This document shows, one piece after another, positions 7,318 through 15,201 of a stretch of 39,535 nt of DNA. Where the stretch lies: assembly GCA_015056315.1 (NCBI GenBank), contig SVGN01000024.1, positions 1 to 39,535 of the forward strand. The letters are read 5' to 3'. The notes under the pieces were generated by a model that ran no database searches, was not told the DNA's origin, and was given only the letters and a program-made list of their open reading frames with translations. This DNA is from Clostridiales bacterium. GTDB lineage: Bacteria; Bacillota; Clostridia; Christensenellales; Aristaeellaceae. A program made the position numbers and the translations under genes. The first letter of the stretch is position 1, and the number at the start of each line of letters is the position of its first letter.

Positions 7318-8069
7318 TACTCGTCGCCTCCTGCCGTGATGTCCTTATACACGCCGAGGGGATAGGCGGGGAGCATGTCGCTCTTGACCCATTCCAGGGC
7401 TTCCTTGGGGGTCTTGCCCCAGTTGGTGGGGCAGGAGGAGATGACCTCTACCATGGTAAAGCCCTTGCCTTCCATCTGGAGGGTGAAGGCCTTCTTGATG
7501 GCGGCCTTGGCCTTCTTGATGTTGGGCACATCGTGCACGCTCACGCGCTCGATGTAGGCGGGGCCGTTGAGGGTGGAGAGCATCTCGCTCACCTTGACGG
7601 GGAAGCCGCAGTGGTTGGTATCGCGGCCATAGGGGCTGGTGGTGGTCACCTGGCCGGGCAGGGTGGTGGGGGCCATCTGGCCGCCGGTCATGCCGTAAAT
7701 GGCATTGTTGACGAAGATAACGGTGATCTTCTCACCGCGGGTGGCAGCATGAACGATCTCCGCAGCGCCGATGCTGGCCAGGTCGCCGTCGCCCTGGTAG
7801 GTGAACACGGCCTTATCGGGGTGCACGCGCTTTGCGCCGGTGGCAACGGCGGGGGCACGGCCGTGGGCAGCCTCCATCATATCGCAGTTAAAGTAATCGT
7901 AGGCAAAAACAGCACAGCCAACAGGCGCAACGCCGATGGCGGTCTCGCCGATGCCCAGCTCTTCCAGCACCTCGGCCACCAGACGGTGGATGATGCCGTG
8001 GGTGCAGCCGGGGCAGTAGTGGAAGGGCTTATCGGTGAGCATATTGGTTTTCTTGAACACAACTGCCAT
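7317..8069 (-). CDS. 2-oxoacid:ferredoxin oxidoreductase, beta (TPP-binding) subunit
   Basis: The 250-aa protein is the thiamine-diphosphate-binding subunit. It starts with the CPGCTHG motif that positions the cofactor. It then carries YQGDGDLASIGAAE and NNAIYGMTGGQ, the Mg-TPP motif (GDGD...NN). It overlaps the alpha gene upstream (TAATG) and the gamma gene downstream in the same way, which implies coupled translation. Sequence pattern and operon order fit the VorA/KorB group. Confidence 0.93.
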   Translation of the reverse strand: MAVVFKKTNMLTDKPFHYCPGCTHGIIHRLVAEVLEELGIGETAIGVAPVGCAVFAYDYFNCDMMEAAHGRAPAVATGAKRVHPDKAVFTYQGDGDLASIGAAEIVHAATRGEKITVIFVNNAIYGMTGGQMAPTTLPGQVTTTSPYGRDTNHCGFPVKVSEMLSTLNGPAYIERVSVHDVPNIKKAKAAIKKAFTLQMEGKGFTMVEVISSCPTNWGKTPKEALEWVKSDMLPAYPLGVYKDITAGGDE

Positions 8070-9448
8070 TAGTCCTGGCCCTCCTTATCGTTCTTTTCTT
8101 CGGTAGCGGCATTGTTGCCGGATACCAGGTTGTTCAGCGCGCCGAAAGCCTTGGTAAGGCCCTCGCCCAGCAGGGTAGCGCCCTTGGCCAGGCCGTCCAT
8201 GGCCTTGCCGGCCAGCTCGCCGGTCTTCTGCTTCAGGTCTTCGGTCTTCTGCACAAAGGCGGGGTCGTTCACCTTCTGCTCGATCTTCTGGCCGAGGCTG
8301 GCAAAGGTCTTCTGGGCAGCGCCCGCCACCTGATCCAGCGCAGCGCCGGTCTTGCCGATGAGCTGCTCCACCGCATCGGGGGCGGTCTTCATGCTTTCCA
8401 GCTTCTCCACGATCTCGTTCACGGTGGGCACCATGCCGCCGGTGCGGCCGTAGAACTCCACGGGGCGCTCGCCGTTCACAGCCAGCTTCACATCGTCGAT
8501 CATCTGGCCGGTGCTCATCTCAACGCACAGGTACTTCTTGGCGGTCTTCAGCGTGGCGCGGATGGCAGCCTCGGGGAAGGGCCACAGCGTGATGGGGCGG
8601 ATCATACCCACCTTGAGGCCCATTTCGCGGCACTTGCGCATGGCGCTGCGGGCGATGCGGGCGGTGGTGCCGTAGGCGACGATCACGATCTCGGCATCCT
8701 CCAGCATTTCCTCCTGCCAGCGGCACTCGGCGGCCTCGATGGCATCATACTTGGCCTGCAGCTTCAGGCAGTGCTGCTCCAGCACCACGGGGTCGATGTA
8801 CAGGCTGTTGATGATGGCGCGGGGGGCTTCCTCGGTGGCCTTGTGGCCGGTGGCGGCCCAGGTCTTCTCGGCAAGGTCGTCGGCGGGCTTGCGGTCGGCA
8901 GCCTGCTCCATATCCACGGGCTCCATCATCTGGCCGATGAGGCCGTCGCCCAGCACCATAACGGGGGTGCGGTAGCGGTCTGCCAGATCGAAGGCATCCT
9001 GGGTGAGGGTAACGGCCTCCTGCACAGAGCCGGGGGCCAGAACGGGCATACGGTAGTCGCCATGGCCGCCGCCGCGGGTGGCCTGGTAGTAGTCGCTCTG
9101 GGCGGGCTGGATGCTGCCCAGACCGGGGCCGCCGCGCACCATGTTGACGATGACGCAGGGCACCTCGGCGCCTACGATGTAGCTGATGCCCTCCTGCTTG
9201 AGGCTGATTCCGGGGGAGGAGGAGCTGGTCATAACACGGGCACCGGCGCCGCCTGCGCCGTAGACCATGTTGATGGCCGCCACTTCGCTTTCACTCTGGA
9301 GGAAGCAGCCGCCCACCTGGGGCATGCGCTTGCTCATGTATTCGGGGATCTGGTTCTGGGGCGTGATGGGGTAGCCGAAAAAGAAACGGCATCCGGCCTG
9401 GATGGCCGCTTCGGCGATGGCCTCATTGCCCTTCATAAGCTTTCTCAT
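8069..9448 (-). CDS. 2-oxoacid:ferredoxin oxidoreductase, alpha subunit with extra amphipathic tail
   Basis: The 459-aa protein begins with the classical alpha subunit (GNEAIAEAAIQAG, FFGYPITPQNQI, and TSSSSPGISLKQEG near residue 75), annotated in clostridia as VorB of the 2-ketoisovalerate-type enzyme. Alpha subunits normally end near residue 350-380, and here the core ends around GGMVPTVNEIVEKLESM. About 106 further residues follow, from roughly 354 to the end. They are rich in Ala, Gly, Lys, Glu and Gln with repeated KTGxxAxxA-like turns, look amphipathic-helical, and end in a charged NDKEGQD. The extension is in frame and its stop overlaps the beta start codon, so it is not a frameshift artefact of the downstream junction. 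Start is ATG 9448, with a GGAAGG site somewhat far upstream. Confidence 0.92.
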   Translation of the reverse strand: MRKLMKGNEAIAEAAIQAGCRFFFGYPITPQNQIPEYMSKRMPQVGGCFLQSESEVAAINMVYGAGGAGARVMTSSSSPGISLKQEGISYIVGAEVPCVIVNMVRGGPGLGSIQPAQSDYYQATRGGGHGDYRMPVLAPGSVQEAVTLTQDAFDLADRYRTPVMVLGDGLIGQMMEPVDMEQAADRKPADDLAEKTWAATGHKATEEAPRAIINSLYIDPVVLEQHCLKLQAKYDAIEAAECRWQEEMLEDAEIVIVAYGTTARIARSAMRKCREMGLKVGMIRPITLWPFPEAAIRATLKTAKKYLCVEMSTGQMIDDVKLAVNGERPVEFYGRTGGMVPTVNEIVEKLESMKTAPDAVEQLIGKTGAALDQVAGAAQKTFASLGQKIEQKVNDPAFVQKTEDLKQKTGELAGKAMDGLAKGATLLGEGLTKAFGALNNLVSGNNAATEEKNDKEGQD

Positions 9449-9469
9449 GGGCTCAAACGACCTTCCTTC

Positions 9470-9676
9470 TTATTTTTCAACGGTGATGGCCACATCGGGG
9501 CACATGGTGGCGCAGAAAGCACAGCCGATGCAGGCTTCCATGTCGGCACAATGGGCGGGATGATAGCCCTTTTTGTTCAGGTGAGACTTGTCAATTTCCA
9601 TGATGTGCTTGGGGCATGCATCCACGCACAGCGCGCAGCCCTTGCAGACATCTTCGTTGACCGTAACGGTTGCCAT
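9470..9676 (-). CDS. Two-cluster ferredoxin, delta subunit of the oxidoreductase
   Basis: The 68-aa protein has two CxxCxxCxxxCP motifs (CKGCALCVDACP and CIGCAFCATMCP), each binding a [4Fe-4S] cluster. It is the electron-transfer subunit taking electrons from the TPP subunit to free ferredoxin. AAAGGAGG lies 8 bases upstream of the ATG at 9676. It is first in the operon, 21 bases before the alpha gene, with a strong promoter at 9710-9737. Confidence 0.95.
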   Translation of the reverse strand: MATVTVNEDVCKGCALCVDACPKHIMEIDKSHLNKKGYHPAHCADMEACIGCAFCATMCPDVAITVEK

Positions 9677-9709
9677 ACCGATACCTCCTTTGGCGAGTGT
9701 ATACGATTT

Positions 9710-9737
9710 ATTATACTGTTTGTGTGGCGAAAGTCAA
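9710..9737 (-). promoter_or_regulatory. Promoter of oxidoreductase operon
   Basis: On the minus strand TTGACT (9732-9737), a 16-bp spacer and perfect TATAAT (9710-9715). The leader to the ATG at 9676 is about 27 nt. Confidence 0.8.
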
Positions 9738-9801
9738 TGTAAGGATAGGGGAGGAACAAAGCAAGCACAAAAAGCGTGTCTGCCCCTCCGCAAACGCAGA
9801 T

Positions 9802-10392
9802 TTATGCTTCCTTTCTCCCCTCCACCAGACAGAGCGCCCCATAGGCGATGCAGCGCAGCACGATCACCGCCAGCGCACCGACGATCGGGAGCCACGCCAT
9901 CCCCTCTGCAGAGCCGATCATTGCTCCGAGAGGTACGAAAACATCACCGATAAGCACCCACAGGGTATACAGGATCACAACGCCCAAAAGAACAGGCCGC
10001 AGCGCCTTTTTGCCCGTAAGCTTCAATACTGCCAGCCCCGCCCAGAGCAGCAGGGGCATAAGCGCCAGAAGTCTGCCCGGCAGGTCTGCGGTCGATCCCA
10101 TCTGCCGGATGGCGAGACCCGCCATCAGCAGCATGGCAGCCAGGAACACCGGCAGCCCCACCTTTTGCCTGCGCAGAAGGAAGCAATACCCGCAAAGCAG
10201 CAGGTAGCCAAGGCTGCGCAGCCCGGTGGGGAGCATCAGGGCAGCCAGGCTGCCGCCCTGCACCGAAACATTCCCGTGGCCGGTCATCTGTCGGTACAGA
10301 CCGATGGCATCCGCCAGCATCATCAGCCCGTTGGCAAGCAGCAGCAGAAAGCAGATGCCTGCCACAATGTACAATTGCTTCGTTCTTTTCAT
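9802..10392 (-). CDS. Polytopic membrane protein, unknown function
   Basis: The 196-aa protein has about six hydrophobic helices separated by short basic loops (for example RRQKVG and KLTGKKALRP) and a short charged C terminus. No motif ties it to a known transporter or enzyme. ATG 10392 is chosen because AGGGAGG lies 8 bases upstream; an upstream in-frame ATG at 10416 lacks one. It precedes the oxidoreductase operon on the same strand, but that operon has its own promoter. A weak hairpin with an A run at 9769-9797 may end this unit. Confidence 0.7.
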   Translation of the reverse strand: MKRTKQLYIVAGICFLLLLANGLMMLADAIGLYRQMTGHGNVSVQGGSLAALMLPTGLRSLGYLLLCGYCFLLRRQKVGLPVFLAAMLLMAGLAIRQMGSTADLPGRLLALMPLLLWAGLAVLKLTGKKALRPVLLGVVILYTLWVLIGDVFVPLGAMIGSAEGMAWLPIVGALAVIVLRCIAYGALCLVEGRKEA

Positions 10393-10532
10393 CTCCGTTG
10401 CCTCCCTTGTGTACATTCGTCTGGTTTATCCATCCGCAGTGCCGATGGCGAAACAGTTGTAAACAAAGCCTCCAAACAGGCCGGTGGGGCAAAAGATATC
10501 CGATATCCCCATGTAAAAACCCGAAACCCGCC

Positions 10533-10561
10533 TGTTTTTTTCTTCGCTGTTATGGTATCAT
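10533..10561 (+). promoter_or_regulatory. Probable kduI promoter
   Basis: TGTTTT (10533-10538, weak), a 17-bp spacer and TATCAT (10556-10561), with TG one base before the -10. A repeated GATATC pair at 10494-10506 just upstream could be an operator; this is a guess. Confidence 0.45.
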
Positions 10562-10630
10562 AAACATGATGCGCAAGCAATGCGCCAACCGTACTACAAC
10601 CCTTATCATGCAAAGGAGGAACATACAACC

Positions 10631-11476
10631 ATGATGGACATCCGTTACAGCTGCAGCCCCGTTGATTTTAAGCGTTACAACACCGAGGAGACCCGTAAGG
10701 AGTTCCTCATCGAGACCCTGTTCGTCAAGAACGAAGTGGTCGCCGTCTACAGCCATGTGGACCGCATGGTCACCCTGGGCGTAATGCCCGTTGGCGAGAC
10801 CGTGCCCCTGAACAAGGGCATCGATATCTGGAAGAACTTCGGCACCGAGTACTTCCTGGAGCGCCGCGAGATCGGCATCTTCAACCTGGGCGGCGTGGGC
10901 CAGGTCATCGCCGATGGCGAGACCTACCAGATGGGCTACAAGGATTGCCTCTACCTGACCCGCGGCGTAAAGGACGTGTGGTTCTCCAGCGGCGATTCCG
11001 CCAACCCCGCCAAGTTCTACATGGTCAGCGCTCCCGCTCATTGCAGCTACGAAAGCAAGCTCATCAAGATCGAGGATGCCGCCAAGAAGCCCCTGGGCGC
11101 TCTGGAGACCAGCAACAAGCGCGTCATCAACCAGTTCATCCACCCCGATGTGCTCAAGACCTGCCAGCTCTCCATGGGCATGACCGTTCTGGAGCCCGGC
11201 AGCGTGTGGAACACCATGCCCGCCCACACCCACGAGCGCCGCATGGAGGTCTACTGCTACTTCGAGGTGCCGGAAAACAACGTGGTCTTCCACATGATGG
11301 GCCAGGGCGATGAGACCCGCCACATCGTTATGCAGAACGAGCAGGCTGTCATCAGCCCCTCCTGGAGCATCCACGCCGGCGCGGGCACCAGCAACTACAC
11401 CTTCATCTGGGCCATGGGCGGCGAGAACCAGGCCTTCGATGATATGGACGTGATCCCCACCACCGAGCTGCGCTAA
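10631..11476 (+). CDS. kduI: 5-keto-4-deoxyuronate isomerase KduI
   Basis: The 281-aa protein converts 4-deoxy-L-threo-5-hexosulose uronate to 3-deoxy-D-glycero-2,5-hexodiulosonate (EC 5.3.1.17) in breakdown of pectin and other unsaturated uronates. The zinc ligands are visible: His199 and His201 in PAHTHERR, Glu206, and His248 in WSIHAG. Their spacing equals that of the E. coli enzyme, offset by three. AAAGGAGG lies 11 bases upstream of ATG 10631; the adjacent ATG at 10634 is equally possible. The partner reductase kduD is not in the window. It is followed after 14 bases by a secreted protein gene. Confidence 0.95.
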   Translation: MMDIRYSCSPVDFKRYNTEETRKEFLIETLFVKNEVVAVYSHVDRMVTLGVMPVGETVPLNKGIDIWKNFGTEYFLERREIGIFNLGGVGQVIADGETYQMGYKDCLYLTRGVKDVWFSSGDSANPAKFYMVSAPAHCSYESKLIKIEDAAKKPLGALETSNKRVINQFIHPDVLKTCQLSMGMTVLEPGSVWNTMPAHTHERRMEVYCYFEVPENNVVFHMMGQGDETRHIVMQNEQAVISPSWSIHAGAGTSNYTFIWAMGGENQAFDDMDVIPTTELR

Positions 11477-11490
11477 AAGGAGCAAACTCT

Positions 11491-12330
11491 GTGATCAATA
11501 CCAATACCTACCGCGGCAGACTGGCACTTGTGCTGGTCTGCCTGCTGGTCTTTTTCAGCATGAACGCTGCGGCAGAGGTGGTCATCACCGTTACCGGCAG
11601 CGATGGGGAGATCATCTCCCAGACCGAAGGCGTTACCGATGCAGATGCCACCGGCAGCGAAAGCACCGCCGGGGAGCCTGCCCCCGAGGGCGACAAGCCC
11701 GCCCGGGAGGCCTTGATCGACGATATCATCGCCCTTGCCCAGGCGGAGTACGACCGCACCGGCGGCAGAGCCCAGCGGGCCCAGTACAGCGGCGATATCT
11801 ACGTCTGCAAAAATTTTACGGTGTATCTGTTCAAGCAGAATGCGGCCAAGTACCGCATGGCCGAGTTCCCGGATACGCCGCTGATCATTCCCGACAACCG
11901 GCCCAAGAAGGAATGCACCGTGCCGACTTACGGCGTGGAGTGGAAGGATATCCCCGCTGCGGAGGGCAACCCATTTTACATTGCCGCTCAATTCGTATAT
12001 AATGATGACTTGAGCAAGCAGGAAAACCGGGAGCTTGCCCGGGAGTTCCTCAAGCAGGTCAAGCGGGGCGACTATTTCCAGATGTCAGCGGACTACTACT
12101 ACGGCGTAGGCGCTCACAGCATGATCTACATTGCCGATTACGACCCGGAGACCGATACCGTCCACTGGTGCGACAGCAACATGAAGGGCGAAAAGCGCAA
12201 CGGCGAGCGCTACGGCTACGTGCAGTTCGATGCCGTCAAGGAGATCGACTGGTTCGTGGATGCCTTCTGCCACAAGACGCGCGGCGCTACCCTCTACCGC
12301 CTGAGGGATGATATCATCTACGCTCCGTAA
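11491..12330 (+). CDS. Secreted papain/CHAP-like cysteine hydrolase, putative
   Basis: The 279-aa protein starts at GTG 11491 with AAAGGAGC 7 bases upstream. Residues 9-28 form a signal peptide ending near NAAAEV. A low-complexity Thr/Glu/Pro linker follows (about 35-70). The C-terminal domain has a cysteine in DIYVCKNFTVYLF, a histidine in VGAHSMIYIADYD and DSN shortly after. This is the Cys-His-Asp/Asn order of NlpC/P60 and CHAP amidases. Assignment is by motif order only. It is probably exported and acts on wall peptides or glycans. It is cotranscribed with kduI by spacing, though no functional link is obvious. Confidence 0.65.
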   Translation: MINTNTYRGRLALVLVCLLVFFSMNAAAEVVITVTGSDGEIISQTEGVTDADATGSESTAGEPAPEGDKPAREALIDDIIALAQAEYDRTGGRAQRAQYSGDIYVCKNFTVYLFKQNAAKYRMAEFPDTPLIIPDNRPKKECTVPTYGVEWKDIPAAEGNPFYIAAQFVYNDDLSKQENRELAREFLKQVKRGDYFQMSADYYYGVGAHSMIYIADYDPETDTVHWCDSNMKGEKRNGERYGYVQFDAVKEIDWFVDAFCHKTRGATLYRLRDDIIYAP

Positions 12331-12373
12331 ACGGCAGACCAATAACTCTATCGTAAAGGAAGCGAACCCACCC

Positions 12374-13657
12374 ATGAAGTATATTCTGGTCATTGGCGAT
12401 GGTATGGCCGACACCAACCTGCCCCAGCTGGCGGGCAAGACCCCGCTGGAAGCGCTGGCGCTCAACTCCTTCGACCGTGTGGCAGGCTGCCACTGCGGTC
12501 GCGTGCTCACGGTGCCCCACGGCCTGCCCGCAGGCAGCGATACCGCCATCCTGAGCATTTTCGGCTATTCCCCCAAGACCTACTACACCGGCCGCAGCGT
12601 GCTGGAGGCCGCCGGTATGGGCGTTACCGTGCCGGAGGGCTGCATCAGCTTCCGCGTCAACCTGTGCGCCGTTACCGCCGACAGCGAAGGCCAACTGGTC
12701 ATCCACAGCCATAACGGCGGCAACATCCACGGTGTGGAGGCCACCACCCTCATGAACGACCTTCTGGCCGATGCAGAATTCGACCGCCTCATGAAGGCTG
12801 CGGGCATGGAGATCACCGTTACGGATACCTTCCGCCATGTGGGCGTGATGCATTCCGATGCCAAGGATCTGGCTGCCGTGCGCTTTACCGAGCCCCACAA
12901 CGTGCTGGAGCAGCGTATTGGGCAGTACATGCCCCATCTGGAGAAGGAGACCGCCGATCAGGCTGCCGTCAAGATGATGCAGGATGTATGCCTGCTGATG
13001 GAGCGCAGCTACGAAGTGCTGAAGGATCACCCCATCAACCAGAAGCGCATCAGCGAGGGCAAGCTCCCCGCCGATATGATCTGGCCCTGGGGCGCTGCCA
13101 CTGCCATGAATCTGCCTTCCTTCCGGGAGAAGTACGGCCACCACGGCACCGTGGTCAGCGCTGTGCCGCTGGTATGGGGCATCGCCGGTCTGGCGGGCCT
13201 GAAGACCCCGCATGTGGAGGGTGCCAACGGCGATCTGGATACCAACTACGAGGGCAAGGTGGCCTGCGCCCTGGAGGCCCTGGCCAACGGCGACGATTTT
13301 GCCGCTGTGCACGTGGAAGCCCCCGACGAGATGGCCCACGCAGGCGATCTGGCCAAGAAGCTGGAGGCCATCCAGAACGTGGAGTACCGCGTAGTGGCCC
13401 CCATCCTCAGCGAGATGCACAAGCGGGGCGAGGATTTCCGTCTGCTGCTGCTGCCCGACCACCCCACCCTGCTCACCACCCGCACCCACGATGGCAGCCC
13501 CGTGCCCTATGCGGTGTACGACAGCCGCTTTGTAACCAAGACCCTTGGCGAAGGCAAGCCCATGCCCACCCGCAAGTTCTGCGAGAAGGAAATGCTGTGC
13601 GAGCCTGTGCTCATGGACGGCACCGACCTGATGCGTGTGCTCTTTGAGCAGATCTGA
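12374..13657 (+). CDS. apgM: 2,3-bisphosphoglycerate-independent phosphoglycerate mutase, ApgM type
   Basis: The 427-aa protein belongs to the archaeal-type cofactor-independent phosphoglycerate mutases of the alkaline phosphatase superfamily. It interconverts 3- and 2-phosphoglycerate in glycolysis. Metal ligand Asp9 is in VIGDGMAD, and Ser55 in PAGSDTAIL is the phosphorylated residue. VEAPDEMAHAGD, LLPDHPT and TRTHDGSPVPYAVYD supply the remaining Asp and His ligands. Members have also been annotated as proposed homoserine kinases. ATG 12374 is used since the conserved MKYILVIGDG begins there. The AAAGGA site is about 13 bases upstream, farther than usual. Confidence 0.92.
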   Translation: MKYILVIGDGMADTNLPQLAGKTPLEALALNSFDRVAGCHCGRVLTVPHGLPAGSDTAILSIFGYSPKTYYTGRSVLEAAGMGVTVPEGCISFRVNLCAVTADSEGQLVIHSHNGGNIHGVEATTLMNDLLADAEFDRLMKAAGMEITVTDTFRHVGVMHSDAKDLAAVRFTEPHNVLEQRIGQYMPHLEKETADQAAVKMMQDVCLLMERSYEVLKDHPINQKRISEGKLPADMIWPWGAATAMNLPSFREKYGHHGTVVSAVPLVWGIAGLAGLKTPHVEGANGDLDTNYEGKVACALEALANGDDFAAVHVEAPDEMAHAGDLAKKLEAIQNVEYRVVAPILSEMHKRGEDFRLLLLPDHPTLLTTRTHDGSPVPYAVYDSRFVTKTLGEGKPMPTRKFCEKEMLCEPVLMDGTDLMRVLFEQI

Positions 13658-13667
13658 CCGAACCATG

Positions 13668-13710
13668 CAGCGTGCGGCAGGGCGTGAATGCTTTGCTGCA
13701 CGCTGTTTTT
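13668..13710 (+). terminator. Intrinsic terminator after apgM
   Basis: A 12-bp stem (13668-13679 with 13694-13705, one G.T pair) is followed by TTTTT at 13706-13710. It separates apgM from the glycerophosphodiesterase gene, for which I see no separate promoter, so read-through is likely. Confidence 0.82.
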
Positions 13711-13759
13711 CCCATTCCGGCGGCGGCTCGGTTCGCCGTATTGCAGGAGGATGACCAAC

Positions 13760-14845
13760 ATGGCAAAACGCGGCAAGAAAAAAGGCGGCCTCTTTCGGGG
13801 GCTGAAGCGACTCCTGGGCTTTCTTCTGGTGCTGGCCCTGGTCTGGGTGGTTTTGGGCTTCGTGCCCCGGGATCGTAACTATGTGCCGGAGAACCCCATG
13901 CTCCGGCAGGAGCTGCCCATCCTGATCGCCCACGGCGGCGGCAACCGGGAGTTTCCCGATAATACGCTGGAGGCCTTCTACAACGCCTACAGCGTGGATC
14001 CCCGGGCCATGCTGGAGACCGATGTGTGCATCACAAAGGATGGGGTGGTCATCCTCTCCCACGATACCACACTGGATCGGAAAACCAACGTGACCGGTGC
14101 CATCGCCGAGTGGAACTATACCGATCTGATGGCGCAGCAGGTGGATTTCGGCTACACCAACCCGGTGAAGGATGGGCAGCTGAACGGCAAGCGGGTACGC
14201 TTCACCACCGATGGGGGCAAGACCCGCACTCCGCTGGAGGTGACCTACCCCGCCGGGGTAAAGCCCCGCCACCGCAGCAAATTCCTCTGCACCACGCTGG
14301 AGCAGCTGCTGGTCAGCTTCCCGGAGAACCGGATCAATGTGGAGATCAAGCAGACGGGCGAGGTGGGGCAGAAGGCGCTGGAAGAGGTGCTGCGCCTGCT
14401 CAAGACCTACGATGCCTTCGACCGGGTGGTGCTGGCCAGCTTCCACGATGAGGTGTACGACCGCTACGTGGCGCTGCAGACCGCCGGGCAGGTGCCGGAT
14501 CGCTTCATGTATTCGCCCTCGGTGGGGCCCATGATCCGCTATGTGGCCATGGCTGCCCTCAACGCCGATTTCCTCTTCAAGGATGGCCTGTGCGTGTTCC
14601 AGCTGCCCACCGAGAAGATGGGCATCCCGCTGGATACCCAATGGCTGGTGCAGAGCGCCCACAAGCACAACATCGCCGTGCATTACTGGACGGTGAACGA
14701 TGTATCGGAGATGCAGCACCTGATCGATATCGGTGCCGACGGCATCATGACCGACTACCCCCATCTGCTCAAGCAGGTGCTGGATGCCCAGGAGAAACCG
14801 GCGGACACCGGCGACTTCCAGCTGGCGGCTCCCAGGGAGGAGTAA
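13760..14845 (+). CDS. Membrane-anchored glycerophosphodiester phosphodiesterase
   Basis: The 361-aa protein has a basic N terminus (MAKRGKKKGG), one membrane helix at about 16-34 and a GDPD domain. Motifs seen are AHGGGNREFPDNTLEAF (catalytic His and metal Glu/Asp), LETDVCITKDGVVILSHD, NVEIKQTG and HYWTVNDVSEMQHLIDIGAD near the end. It hydrolyses glycerophosphodiesters to glycerol-3-phosphate, probably outside the membrane on lipid or teichoic-acid debris. The ATG at 13760 is chosen because AGGAGG lies 9 bases upstream. The LtaS-like gene is convergent just downstream, which fits polyglycerolphosphate metabolism. Confidence 0.92.
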   Translation: MAKRGKKKGGLFRGLKRLLGFLLVLALVWVVLGFVPRDRNYVPENPMLRQELPILIAHGGGNREFPDNTLEAFYNAYSVDPRAMLETDVCITKDGVVILSHDTTLDRKTNVTGAIAEWNYTDLMAQQVDFGYTNPVKDGQLNGKRVRFTTDGGKTRTPLEVTYPAGVKPRHRSKFLCTTLEQLLVSFPENRINVEIKQTGEVGQKALEEVLRLLKTYDAFDRVVLASFHDEVYDRYVALQTAGQVPDRFMYSPSVGPMIRYVAMAALNADFLFKDGLCVFQLPTEKMGIPLDTQWLVQSAHKHNIAVHYWTVNDVSEMQHLIDIGADGIMTDYPHLLKQVLDAQEKPADTGDFQLAAPREE

Positions 14846-14873
14846 AGCCGGGGCGTGGCTCCGTGATAATGTG

Positions 14874-14911
14874 AAAAGGGCTGTTGCAGAAACAACTGCA
14901 ACAGCCCTTTT
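14874..14911. terminator. 16-bp perfect bidirectional terminator
   Basis: AAAAGGGCTGTTGCAG (14874-14889) pairs perfectly with 14896-14911. The stem ends in TTTT on both strands, so it can terminate both the GDPD gene and transcription coming from the right. Confidence 0.88.
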
Positions 14912-14942
14912 GCTGTCGGTGGAGCGATGGTCGTTGATTCGT

Positions 14943-15053
14943 GCCGCGCATCTTGCGCCTTCGGCGCTCGCTGCGCTTGCGGTCAGGCGCTGCGGCGCGG
15001 GGCTTGTGGGCTCTGCCCACACCCGGCAGGGGCCTGAGGCCCCTGCACCCCGC
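14943..15053 (+). repeat. Structured intergenic repeat, copy A (111 bp)
   Basis: It differs from copy B (15086-15196) at two of 111 positions. It contains a GCGCC-TTC-GGCGC hairpin (14955-14967), a GTGGGC-TCT-GCCCAC hairpin (15006-15020) and a 9-bp hairpin with TGA loop (15026-15046). It is followed by CTCTTTTT. Any ORF through it is a by-product. Confidence 0.9.
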
Positions 15054-15085
15054 TCTTTTTCTGCAAACCCATACAAGTGTTTTGA

Positions 15086-15196
15086 GCCGCACATCTTGCG
15101 CCTTCGGCGCTCGCTGCGCTTGCGGTCAGGCGCTGCGGCGCGGGGCTTGTGGGCTCCGCCCACACCCGGCAGGGGCCTGAGGCCCCTGCACCCCGC
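15086..15196 (+). repeat. Structured intergenic repeat, copy B (111 bp)
   Basis: Second copy in the same orientation, 32 bases after copy A. It ends 5 bases before the stop codon of the convergent LtaS-like gene, and its hairpins could end that transcript. The preceding AACCCATACA is shared with the copy in the right-end element, so the repeat unit is longer than 111 bp. Confidence 0.9.
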
Positions 15197-15201
15197 ACAT
15201 T

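Noticed and set aside
9769..9797. Hairpin as firm terminator of the membrane protein gene at 9802
   Set aside because: Only about four consecutive base pairs are convincing, although an A run (T run on the minus strand) is present.
12314..15163. Very long open frame (949 codons) on the minus strand
   Set aside because: It is antisense to apgM and the glycerophosphodiesterase gene, which have clear family motifs and ribosome sites; high GC keeps the opposite frame open.
14943..15196. Two direct repeats considered as a CRISPR array
   Set aside because: Units are 111 bp with internal hairpins and a single 32-bp gap; no spacer series or cas genes.
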